Assembly: GCF_024509055.1 (NCBI RefSeq)
Contig: NZ_JANINM010000213.1
Location: 1 to 42,210 of the forward strand
Origin: Mesorhizobium sp.
GTDB lineage: Bacteria; Pseudomonadota; Alphaproteobacteria; Rhizobiales; Rhizobiaceae
Length of the DNA stretch: 42,210 nt
Reading direction: 5' to 3'
Program-made: the position numbers and the translations under genes
The notes under the pieces: generated by a model
What the model saw: the letters and a program-made list of their open reading frames with translations, nothing else
What the model was told of the DNA's origin: nothing
The model's database searches: none
Shown here: positions 15,584-23,267 of the stretch, one piece after another
Layout of the letters: each line of letters starts with the position of its first letter
How positions within the stretch are numbered: position 1 is the first letter of the stretch

Positions 15584-16186
15584 CTATGCGGCCGGCACGA
15601 CCTCGACCTCGATCTCGGTGCAGACATCGCCATTCGTCGGATGGTGGTCGACCGAGCAGGCGGTGACGACGAGCAACAGGTCCTGTTCGGCGCGCAAGGT
15701 CACATAGCCGCCAGGCGGATTGATAGAGGCCTCGACGACAAGCGTCCCATCCGGCTGTGGCAGGGAGTTCTGGAAGAGATCGACGGGGTCGGGCGCAAAG
15801 GGCAACTCGATGCCTTCCTTGCCGAGCGCCATCATCAGGTTGTCGCGGCAGTTCGGATGGTTCGGCAGTCCGGCGCGTTCATAGAGCGTGCTGTCGCAGG
15901 CCGGGTAGAGCATGTCGTGAGGACCGGGCGAGGCGTCCTCGATCAGTGTCAGCATGATCTTGCCGGCTGCACTGTAGAAATGGTCGCCGGGTTTCGGAAA
16001 CAGGCGCTCGACGATGTCGCGAGTCTGCGAGGTGCTCAGCCAGTCGAGCTTGCCTTCGGTCGAGAAAGCCCAGAGGTCGGAAACCTGCTGGCCCTTGGGA
16101 TCGATGATGCGGATCAGGTCGCCGCGCTTGACGCGCAGCGAGCGGCCCGACTGTGGAGCAACGACAATGCGATGTGGTTCTTGCAT
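15584..16186 (-). CDS. DUF1989 (urea carboxylase-associated) family protein
   Basis: About 200 residues of the DUF1989 family, which often accompanies urea amidolyase and amino-acid catabolic genes. The conserved Cys/His centre is present: PACDSTLYERAGLPNHPNCR and the following DNL, a likely metal site. It also has LIRIIDPKGQQVSDLWAFS near the N-terminus. ATG 16186 is preferred because AGGGAA lies just upstream. An in-frame ATG at 16234 would add 16 residues. It follows the XRE regulator gene on the same strand within about 70 bp, so the two probably form an operon. Its biochemical role is not established. No urea carboxylase gene is in view. Confidence 0.82.
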   Translation of the reverse strand: MQEPHRIVVAPQSGRSLRVKRGDLIRIIDPKGQQVSDLWAFSTEGKLDWLSTSQTRDIVERLFPKPGDHFYSAAGKIMLTLIEDASPGPHDMLYPACDSTLYERAGLPNHPNCRDNLMMALGKEGIELPFAPDPVDLFQNSLPQPDGTLVVEASINPPGGYVTLRAEQDLLLVVTACSVDHHPTNGDVCTEIEVEVVPAA

Positions 16187-16254
16187 GGGTTTCCCTGGAA
16201 CGACGAATGGGTGGCCGGTGATGGCCGCATGCATGATGATGGAGAAGCCTGCGA

Positions 16255-17112
16255 TCAGACAGAGCCTGATGCGAAGGAGACGCCGGCCAGCCTCTGAGCG
16301 AAGCTTGCCGCCTCATGCGCGTTGATGTCGGCGGCGCGGATCAGATTGTCGAAGTGGCTGGTCAAGGTGCGGATCGGCTGGGTGGCGTTCAGCACGATAT
16401 ACATGTCGCCGACATAGATGGCCGCGCGATAAGGGCCGAAGATCGTGTAGGGGATCGAATAGCGCATGCGGCCGTCATAGAGGAACAGCCGGAAGGTCGG
16501 GTAGAGGTCGTCGAGCAGGGTCGCCATGTGCAGCAACTGCCTGCGCCGCTCGGCCTCGGGAAAACGGTCCCAGACGCCGAGGCCGCGCGCGAAAATCTCC
16601 AGCGTATGGCGCGGCATGCACACTTCCATGTCAGTCTCCGGCCGCCTGGTGTAGTCGATGCGGTACTGCGTTTCGCCGGCCTGCGCCTCGCGGCTCTTGT
16701 TGGCGATACCGGCCTCGTAGTCGACCAGCGCCTCGGTACGCAAAAGGTCCGGGATGCCTGCCGGCACGTAGCGTATCTTGGTGCCTGCCGCTTCGGCATG
16801 CCATCTGGCGAGCAGCGTGCGGTCGAAGCCGTCTGGCGCTTCCTCTATCTCCAGGCTCTCGCGGATCTCACCGGTCACGCCTTCGTCCTGACTCAACCCC
16901 AGCAGCCAGTCGAGCGACACCTTGAACTCGGCCGCGATGTTGAGAAGCGTCTCGGCGCGGGGCAGGCGGGTCGAGGCTCCGGAGAGCAGTTGCGACAGTG
17001 CCGAACGGTCGATGCCGACCGCGGTGGCGAAGGCCGACTGGTTGAGGTCAGAACGTGTCAAGAGCAATTTCAGCCGCTCTCGGAAGAGCGTCGACAGATC
17101 GCGCTTGTCCAT
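16255..17112 (-). CDS. XRE-family (Cro/CI-type HTH) transcriptional regulator
   Basis: A 285-residue regulator. The N-terminal HTH is at about 12-72 (LNQSAFATAVGIDRSALSQL, with LPRAETLLNIAAEF and VSLDWLLGLS). It is followed by a ligand-type C-terminal region (about 95-285) rich in aromatic residues, with YRIDYTRRPETDMEVCMPR and YTIFGPYRAAIYVGDMY. GGAG lies 7 bases before the ATG. It sits upstream of the DUF1989 gene and divergent from the desaturase. The 229-bp divergent region contains three dyads (17229-17299) that are candidate binding sites. The effector is unknown; the C-terminal part is not a known enzyme domain. Confidence 0.9.
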   Translation of the reverse strand: MDKRDLSTLFRERLKLLLTRSDLNQSAFATAVGIDRSALSQLLSGASTRLPRAETLLNIAAEFKVSLDWLLGLSQDEGVTGEIRESLEIEEAPDGFDRTLLARWHAEAAGTKIRYVPAGIPDLLRTEALVDYEAGIANKSREAQAGETQYRIDYTRRPETDMEVCMPRHTLEIFARGLGVWDRFPEAERRRQLLHMATLLDDLYPTFRLFLYDGRMRYSIPYTIFGPYRAAIYVGDMYIVLNATQPIRTLTSHFDNLIRAADINAHEAASFAQRLAGVSFASGSV

Positions 17113-17228
17113 CAGGTTACTCCTGCTCGACGGAGGATAATTTTGCGCCCTGGCCTGCCTTGGCCTCGACTGTGGCGTAAATGAATCCCCAATTTTGTTT
17201 ACAATCTATAACACTTGCGGCTAAAAAT

Positions 17229-17299
17229 GCGCACTCGCAACAGTTTGTGCGCTTTGTCGCGTTGCGACAACGGCAGGCTCCTGACACAATGCTGTCAGG
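17229..17299. promoter_or_regulatory. Dyad cluster between XRE regulator and desaturase
   Basis: Three inverted repeats: GCGCAC/GTGCGC (17229-17252), the tight palindrome TTGTCGC-GTT-GCGACAA (17254-17270) and CCTGACA-N6-TGTCAGG (17280-17299). A possible desaturase promoter, TTGCGA (17262-17267), 17 bases, CACAAT (17285-17290), overlaps the second and third dyads. The TTGCGACA element recurs in the corrinoid/MttB intergenic region at 4444-4450. Candidate operators for the adjacent XRE protein. Confidence 0.45.
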
Positions 17300-17341
17300 G
17301 ATCAAACTGGTTCCGGCGACTGGAAGGCAGTGGTCGATAGC

Positions 17342-18352
17342 ATGGCGAGCATGAACAAGAGACGCAGCAACACACCGGCCGTGGAATGGCCGACAGCATT
17401 CCTCACATTCTTCTGTTACGGCGCGTGGCTCACCGTCGGATTTCTGCTCTGGCCATCCTATCCGTTGATCTCGTTGCCCGTGCTGGCGCTGATCCTGGCT
17501 CTTCAATCCTCGCTGATGCATGAAGCGCTGCATGGCCACCCAACCCGCAATGCCAGAATAAACGAAGCCTTCGTCTTCCTGCCGATTGGACTGGTCTGGC
17601 CGTTCCGCCGCTTCAAGACGATTCATCTTCGCCACCACGCCGACGAGCGGCTCACCGATCCGCTGGACGATCCCGAGAGCTATTATCAGGCGCTCTGGAT
17701 GCATGAGGAACTGCCGCCGGCGATGAAGTTCCTGCTCAAGCTCAACCACACCATGGTCGGCCGTTTTATCCTCGGTCCGTGGCTGTCGTCGATCGGCTTC
17801 TTCATCGACGACGCCAAGCAGATCGTCGCCGGTGACAAGGCCATCCGCAAGGCGTGGCTGCTCCATGCCATCGGCCTCGCCGTGGTCGTGCCCATCGTGA
17901 CGCTCGGCTTCGGCATCCCGCTTTGGCTCTATATCCTGGTGCCGGTGTGGCTCGGCCAGTCATTGATCTCGATCCGTACCTATGCTGAGCACCAGTGGTC
18001 CGAGCACCCGGAAGGACGCACGATCATAGTCGAACGTTCGCCGCTGTCGTTCCTGTTCCTCAACAACAACCTGCATTTCGTGCACCACAAGAGCCCGACG
18101 GTGGCTTGGTACAAGCTGCCTAAAATGTTCCGCGATCGCCGCGAAGACTGGCTGCGGATGAACAATGGCTATGTGTATCCCAACTATTTGGCGCTGATGA
18201 AGTCCTACGCCTTCAAGGCCAAGGAACCGCTCGTCCATCCGGTGCTGCGGCGCACGCCGGAACCTGGCCGCGCCTTCAAGCCGCGCGTCAGGGCGCGCAA
18301 TGTTAACGGCCTTGGAACCGCTCCGGTACCGGCTGAGCCGCCCAAGGAATAG
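17342..18352 (+). CDS. Membrane fatty acid desaturase (di-iron)
   Basis: A 336-residue integral membrane protein with the three histidine boxes of the desaturase/hydroxylase superfamily: HEALHGH (60-66), HLRHH (95-99) and NNNLHFVHH (about residue 240). Hydrophobic pairs lie at about 18-58 and 180-215. These bind a di-iron centre that inserts a double bond or hydroxyl group into an acyl chain or related lipid. Starts at 17342 and 17351 (both ATG) are possible; the GTG at 17330 is poorly placed for its ribosome site. It is divergent from the XRE regulator and may be controlled by it. The substrate is not readable: phospholipid acyl chains are usual, but beta-carotene or ornithine-lipid type substrates occur in related proteins. 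Confidence 0.9.
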   Translation: MASMNKRRSNTPAVEWPTAFLTFFCYGAWLTVGFLLWPSYPLISLPVLALILALQSSLMHEALHGHPTRNARINEAFVFLPIGLVWPFRRFKTIHLRHHADERLTDPLDDPESYYQALWMHEELPPAMKFLLKLNHTMVGRFILGPWLSSIGFFIDDAKQIVAGDKAIRKAWLLHAIGLAVVVPIVTLGFGIPLWLYILVPVWLGQSLISIRTYAEHQWSEHPEGRTIIVERSPLSFLFLNNNLHFVHHKSPTVAWYKLPKMFRDRREDWLRMNNGYVYPNYLALMKSYAFKAKEPLVHPVLRRTPEPGRAFKPRVRARNVNGLGTAPVPAEPPKE

Positions 18353-18436
18353 TTTTCTACTCGCCTCGACGGAATTTTCGGCGGATATTCCTCGCGTCCG
18401 CCGCTATCGCATTTCGAAAGCTATGGTCATATCGTC

Positions 18437-19255
18437 ATGAGCGAATTAGTTGCGGCCTTGCCGATGTATGACTGGCCCGAAGCGCATCGCGAGGTCGACG
18501 CGCAGTGGGTGAAATTGCGCGACGCCTTCCGGCTAAGAGGCGTCGATGCGCCGGAAACTATCGTGCGCCGCAACGGCGACCTGCCGGCGGTGCCCGGTGG
18601 TGTTCGAGACGACGCAGGCAAGCCGATCGGGCCAGATCCGGCGACGCTTCCTCCGGATGAGCTCGATTTCCATCAGCTTTGGCTGAACCCGGCGCTGCTG
18701 TTCGCGCAGACATGCTGGGGGCCGATGGAACTCGGTCTGGCCGAACATGTACAGGTGGTGGCGCAGCCCAGCTACGACGCCTTCGAGGGCGGGCAGGGCG
18801 GGCTATACTCCAGCGCATTGGTAATGCGCGCCGATGGCGGAAGGCCGGTGCCTTCGCCAGCGGACGGCAAGGCCGTCATTCCGCTCGACCTCATCCGAGG
18901 CAAGCGTTTCGCGTTCAACAGCCTCGATTCCATGTCGGGCGTCATTGGCCTGACGCGCGACTTGGAAGCGATGGGCGAAAGCCTCGACATCTTCGCTTCG
19001 CGCCTGCCGAGCGGCGGCCACCGCTCGTCGATCGTCGCTGTCGCCGAGGGCAGGGCCGACGTGGCGGCGATCGATTGCGAAAGCTGGGCGCTGGCGCAGC
19101 GTTTCGAGCCGGCGGCGCAAGACGTGAAGGTGGTAGGCTGGACCGCCCGGCGGAAGGGCTTGCCCTACATCACCGCCAGGACGACGCGGGCAGCGACCGT
19201 CGCGGCGATGCGCGAAGCCATCGCTTCGCTCGGCCTTGACGGCTCAGTCGCCTAA
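18437..19255 (+). CDS. PhnD-like substrate-binding protein without signal peptide
   Basis: A 272-residue protein of the phosphate/phosphonate periplasmic-binding (PhnD-like, PF12974) fold: LWLNPALLFAQTCWGPMELG, then GLYSSALVMR, LIRGKRFAFNSLDSMSG and EGRADVAAIDCESW. It begins MSELVAALPMYDWPEAH with no hydrophobic leader, and no permease or ATPase genes adjoin it. This looks like a stand-alone cytoplasmic ligand-binding protein, or one exported without a classical signal. Its 3' end overlaps the 3' end of the convergent M24 gene by 12 bp. The ligand is unknown. Confidence 0.8.
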   Translation: MSELVAALPMYDWPEAHREVDAQWVKLRDAFRLRGVDAPETIVRRNGDLPAVPGGVRDDAGKPIGPDPATLPPDELDFHQLWLNPALLFAQTCWGPMELGLAEHVQVVAQPSYDAFEGGQGGLYSSALVMRADGGRPVPSPADGKAVIPLDLIRGKRFAFNSLDSMSGVIGLTRDLEAMGESLDIFASRLPSGGHRSSIVAVAEGRADVAAIDCESWALAQRFEPAAQDVKVVGWTARRKGLPYITARTTRAATVAAMREAIASLGLDGSVA

Positions 19256-20602
19256 CAGCCTCTTGTCGAGCGGGTAGGCTGACAGCTTTTCGTTGCCGGT
19301 CTCGGTGATCAGGATCTGCTCCTCGATCTTTACACCCTCGCGCCCGCCCAGCCTGCCGATATAGCTTTCGACGCACAGCACCATGCCGGGTTCGAGGACG
19401 CCGTCGGGCGTATCGGACGTCCAGTCGCTGGCATGCGGCAAGGTCGGATATTCGTCAGCCAGGCCGACGCCGTGATAGAGCACGCCGTAGCGGGTCGGGA
19501 AACAGTCTCCCGGCGGGACCATCGAGCGCTCCACGAGGTCGCGGAACGACGTGCCCGGCTGCATCAAGTCGGTGTTGTGGACGATCTGGTCGGCGGCGAT
19601 GCGGAAGAGGTCGCGCTGTTCGTTCGACGGTTTCCTGTCACCACAGAGCCAGGTGCGCGAGAGGTCGGCGCAAAAACCGTAAGGGCCGATCAGGTCGGTG
19701 TCGAAGGCAACGAGATCGCCATCCTCGATGGCGCGCGAGGAACATTCCTGGAACCAGGGGTTGGTGCGCGGTCCCGATGACAGAAGCCTGGTCTCGATCC
19801 ACTCGCCGCCGCGCGCGATGTTGCCGCGATGGAGCTCCGCCCACAATTCATTCTCGGAAATGCCGGGTTTTAACGCCCGTTCCATCTCGCCCATTGCCGC
19901 CTCGCAGGCGACGATCGAGCGGCGCATGGCGAGGATCTCGTCGGGCGACTTGATCAGCCGCGCATTCTCCATCACCGCTTCGCCGTTGCCGATGGAAATG
20001 CCAAGGCGGGCGAGTTCCTCGACGCCTTCCGGATTGACGTGATCGACGGCGATCCGGCGGTTGCCGCCGCCATGTTCCCTGACCAGATCGGCAATACCTG
20101 CGGCCCAGCGGCGGACCTTCTGCTCGGTGAGTTCGCCGCCGTAGAGATACATCCATGAGATGGCCGGACGTACTTCGTCGACGACGCCGGAATGATCCGA
20201 CAGGTGCTCGCAGGAGAAGTAGTCGAACAGCACCACCGGTCCTTCGGTGGCGACGAAACAATGCCGCGTCGGGTTGTGCGAGACCCAGAGCTGCATGTTG
20301 GTCGAGTCGGTCGCGTAGCGGATGTTGACCGGATCGTAGAGGAGCGCACCGGCGTAGCCGCGGCGCTTCAGCTCGGCGCGGATGCGCTCGAGCCGGTATT
20401 TTCGCATCGTCGGCAGATCGGGGGCGGCAATGCCTGCCGCCGCCCATTCCGCCTCGGCCTGGGCGCCGTAGCCCAGGACGTGCTGGTTGAGCGACGCCGC
20501 CTTCTGGCGGGAGTCCTCGCGCAGGGCCTCGATCGAGCCTGGCTCGAAGGGCATGATCTTGCGATGGCGGCCGAAGCCTCCCTTTGGCACTGCGCTGTCC
20601 AT
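19244..20602 (-). CDS. M24-fold protein of the DddP type (candidate DMSP lyase)
   Basis: A 452-residue creatinase/aminopeptidase-P-fold protein. It carries the DddP-like signatures RYATDSTNMQLW (95-106), GGEWIETRLLSSGPRTNPWF (265-284) and FDTDLIGPYG. Metal ligands Asp301, Asp303, Asp313, His377, Glu412 and Glu427, plus Tyr372 and Asp383, fall at a constant offset of +6 from the Roseobacter DddP active-site residues as I recall them. DddP cleaves dimethylsulfoniopropionate to acrylate and dimethyl sulfide. ATG 20602 is chosen because the upstream gene ends at 20616. It is last in the operon after the MttB-type and dimethylglycine dehydrogenase-type genes. A related C-N or peptide hydrolase (creatinase, Xaa-Pro peptidase) remains possible; the family resemblance is strong, the substrate uncertain. 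Confidence 0.85.
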   Translation of the reverse strand: MDSAVPKGGFGRHRKIMPFEPGSIEALREDSRQKAASLNQHVLGYGAQAEAEWAAAGIAAPDLPTMRKYRLERIRAELKRRGYAGALLYDPVNIRYATDSTNMQLWVSHNPTRHCFVATEGPVVLFDYFSCEHLSDHSGVVDEVRPAISWMYLYGGELTEQKVRRWAAGIADLVREHGGGNRRIAVDHVNPEGVEELARLGISIGNGEAVMENARLIKSPDEILAMRRSIVACEAAMGEMERALKPGISENELWAELHRGNIARGGEWIETRLLSSGPRTNPWFQECSSRAIEDGDLVAFDTDLIGPYGFCADLSRTWLCGDRKPSNEQRDLFRIAADQIVHNTDLMQPGTSFRDLVERSMVPPGDCFPTRYGVLYHGVGLADEYPTLPHASDWTSDTPDGVLEPGMVLCVESYIGRLGGREGVKIEEQILITETGNEKLSAYPLDKRLLGD

Positions 20603-20615
20603 GGCCCGATTAACC

Positions 20616-23186
20616 TCAGGTCCGCATCTTCTCGCCGCTCGGGTCGAAAGGCGGCTCGACATTGATGCGGGCCGGGCGGCGGTGACCGAGGATCTCGATC
20701 TCGAACACGCCGGCGCTCTCGTCCTCGGCTAGGGCGGCGGGCACGTAACCCTGCGCCATCGACTTCTGGACGTAGTGGGCGTAGCCACCCGACGTCACCC
20801 AGCCGACGACGCGCCATTCGCCGTCGACGATGCCGCGCACGGCCGAAGCGCCTTCGGCGGCCTTCGAGCCACGTACTTCCTTGCCGGTGGTGTCGAAGCG
20901 CGGAGCGCCGTAGCCGTGCGGCTTTTCCACCGTGCCGTAGTCCTTGCTGACCTTGGCCCAGATCGGCTCGTCGCCCATCACATCGGCGTCGATGGCATCG
21001 ACAATGAAGGAGACGCGGCGCAGCTTCGGCCCTTCGGCCTGCTCTTTTGCAGAGGCTTCACGGCCGATGAAGTCGTTCTTCTCCAGCTTGATGAAGCGGT
21101 CCATCGAGCCCTCGAACGGTCCGTAGATCGGACGCAGTTCGCGGAACCAGGTGGGGAAGTTCTTTTCCAGACGCATGGAGAGGAGCGCGCGCATGCCGAA
21201 ATCGACGATGCCGAACTCCGCGCCGGCGTCCTTGATCGCCTTGTAGACCAGGCGCTGGTAGGCCGGCGCCATCCAGATTTCGTAGCCGAGGTCGCCGGTA
21301 TAGGTGATGCGGTTGACCATGCAGGGCGCGCCGCCGACAGCCATCTCGCGGAAATCCATGAAGCGGAAAGCCTTGGTCGAGACGTCGACATCGACCAGCT
21401 TCTGCAACAGGTCGCGCGACTTGGGTCCGGCAATGGAGAGGCCGACCAGCGTCTGGTCGAAGCGGTGGATGCGTACCGATCCGTCCTTCGGCAGGTGCTT
21501 CTCGAACCAGCGCATATGGTACTTTTGTGCTGCCGACGAGCCCCAGATCATGAAGCGGTCCTCGCCGGTCTTGGCGATGGTGAAGTCGCCGATCAGCTTG
21601 CCGAATTCGTTGACCATCGGGGTCAGCACGATGCGGCCGGTCTTCGGCATGCGGTTGGTCATCAGCCGGTTGAGGAAATCCTCCGCGCCCGGTCCGGAAA
21701 CCTCGTATTTGGCGAAGTTGGCGATCTCGGTGACACCGACGCTCTCACGCGTCGCGCGCACTTCCTCGCCGATCGGACCGAAATCGTTTGAGCGGTGGAA
21801 GGAGACGATGTCCTTCGGCTCGCTGCCCTTCGGTGCGAACCAGAGCGGGGTTTCCAGACCCCACGAGTCGCCCATGACCGCGTTGTTGGCGAGCATGGTG
21901 TCGTAGAGCGGGGTGGTCTGCGCCGGACGGGCGGCCGGCAGTTCCTCGTTCGGGAAGCGGATCGAGAAGCGTCGCGAATAGTTTTCGCGCACCTTGGCGT
22001 TGGTGTAGCGCAGGCTAGCCCATTCGCCGAAGCGCGCGACGTCCATGCCCCAGACGTCGAAGCCCGGATCGCCATGCACCATCCAGTTGGACAAAGCGAG
22101 GCCGACGCCGCCGCCCTGGCTGAAGCCAGCCATGACGGCGCAGGCGCACCAGAAATTGGTCAGGCCCTGTACCGGACCGACCAGCGGGTTGCCGTCGAGC
22201 GCGAAGGTGAAGGGGCCGTTGATGATCTGCTTGATGCCGGCCTTCTCGATGCCGGGGAAGTGCTTGAAGCCGATCTCCAGCGACGGAGCGATGCGGTCGA
22301 TGTCGGGCTGCAGCAATTCGTGGCCGAAATCCCACGGCGTGTTGACCGGCGACCACGGCTTGCAGGCCTTCTCATAGGTGCCGAGCAGGATGCCGTTGCG
22401 CTCCTGGCGGGTATAGATCTCGCCCTTGAAGTCGAGCACGCCGATCATCTCGCGGCCTGTCGACTTGTTGAATTCCTCGACTTCCGGCATCGGCTCGGTG
22501 AGCAGGTACATGTGCTCCATCGCCAGCACCGGCAGCTCGACGCCGACCATGCGGCCGATCTCGCGCGCCCACAGGCCACCGCAGTTGACGACGTGCTCGG
22601 CGTGGACCGTGCCCTGCTCAGTGACGACGTTCCAGGTGCCGTCGGGCTGCTGCGTCAGGTCGACGACGCGGTTGCGCAGCACGATCTCGGCGCCGAGCTT
22701 CTTGGCCGCCTTGGAATAGGCGATGGTGGTGCCGGACGGATCGAGGTGGCCTTCGACCGGATCCCACATGGCGCCGACGAAGTTCTTCTCATCCATCAAC
22801 GGGAACATCGCCTTGGCTTCAGAAGGCGTGATCAGTTCGGTGTCCATGCCGAGATAGCGACCCTTGGCGTGCGCCAGCCGCAGGAAGTCCATGCGCTCGG
22901 GCGTATCGGCCATCATGACGCCGCCGGTGAGATGCAGCGAGCAGGACTGGCCGGAAATCTCCTCGATCTCCTTGTAGAGCTGCACGGTGTAGGCCTGCAG
23001 CTTGGCGACGTTCGGGTCGCCGTTCAGCGTATGGAAGCCGCCCGCCGCATGCCAGGACGAGCCGGAGGTCAGCTCCGAGCGCTCGATCAGCATGATGTCT
23101 GTCCACCCGGCCTTGGCGAGGTGGTAGAGCACCGAACAGCCGACGACGCCGCCGCCGATGACAACCGCTTTTACGTGAGATTTCAT
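20616..23186 (-). CDS. Dimethylglycine/sarcosine dehydrogenase-type flavoprotein (DAO + GcvT domains)
   Basis: An 856-residue protein. The N-terminal FAD-dependent oxidoreductase domain (about 5-400) has the dinucleotide motif VVIGGGVVGC and His46 in SSWHAAGG, the site of covalent FAD attachment in mammalian dimethylglycine dehydrogenase. The C-terminal GcvT/aminomethyltransferase-type folate domain (about 430-850) includes GDFTIAKTGEDRFM and NRITYTGDLGYEIW. It would demethylate dimethylglycine and/or sarcosine, passing the carbon to tetrahydrofolate. It lies between the second MttB gene (81-bp gap) and the DddP-like gene (14-bp gap), so the order supports sequential betaine degradation. GcvT-fold sulfonium demethylases (DmdA) lack the DAO domain, so this is not DmdA. 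Confidence 0.9.
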   Translation of the reverse strand: MKSHVKAVVIGGGVVGCSVLYHLAKAGWTDIMLIERSELTSGSSWHAAGGFHTLNGDPNVAKLQAYTVQLYKEIEEISGQSCSLHLTGGVMMADTPERMDFLRLAHAKGRYLGMDTELITPSEAKAMFPLMDEKNFVGAMWDPVEGHLDPSGTTIAYSKAAKKLGAEIVLRNRVVDLTQQPDGTWNVVTEQGTVHAEHVVNCGGLWAREIGRMVGVELPVLAMEHMYLLTEPMPEVEEFNKSTGREMIGVLDFKGEIYTRQERNGILLGTYEKACKPWSPVNTPWDFGHELLQPDIDRIAPSLEIGFKHFPGIEKAGIKQIINGPFTFALDGNPLVGPVQGLTNFWCACAVMAGFSQGGGVGLALSNWMVHGDPGFDVWGMDVARFGEWASLRYTNAKVRENYSRRFSIRFPNEELPAARPAQTTPLYDTMLANNAVMGDSWGLETPLWFAPKGSEPKDIVSFHRSNDFGPIGEEVRATRESVGVTEIANFAKYEVSGPGAEDFLNRLMTNRMPKTGRIVLTPMVNEFGKLIGDFTIAKTGEDRFMIWGSSAAQKYHMRWFEKHLPKDGSVRIHRFDQTLVGLSIAGPKSRDLLQKLVDVDVSTKAFRFMDFREMAVGGAPCMVNRITYTGDLGYEIWMAPAYQRLVYKAIKDAGAEFGIVDFGMRALLSMRLEKNFPTWFRELRPIYGPFEGSMDRFIKLEKNDFIGREASAKEQAEGPKLRRVSFIVDAIDADVMGDEPIWAKVSKDYGTVEKPHGYGAPRFDTTGKEVRGSKAAEGASAVRGIVDGEWRVVGWVTSGGYAHYVQKSMAQGYVPAALAEDESAGVFEIEILGHRRPARINVEPPFDPSGEKMRT

Positions 23187-23267
23187 GAAGATAGGTCCGT
23201 CTTGTGCAATGTGGAGTCGGAAATAAGGTTCAACCGCCCGCGAACTACCGGGCTGTTCGACCAGCGG

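Noticed and set aside
17330..17341. GTG start for the desaturase at 17330
   Set aside because: The GGAAGG stretch is only about 2 bases away, too close for it. ATG 17342 or 17351 fits better.
20616..23186. DMSP demethylase DmdA
   Set aside because: The GcvT domain is attached to a complete FAD oxidoreductase domain with the covalent-FAD His, as in dimethylglycine dehydrogenase. DmdA is a GcvT domain only.
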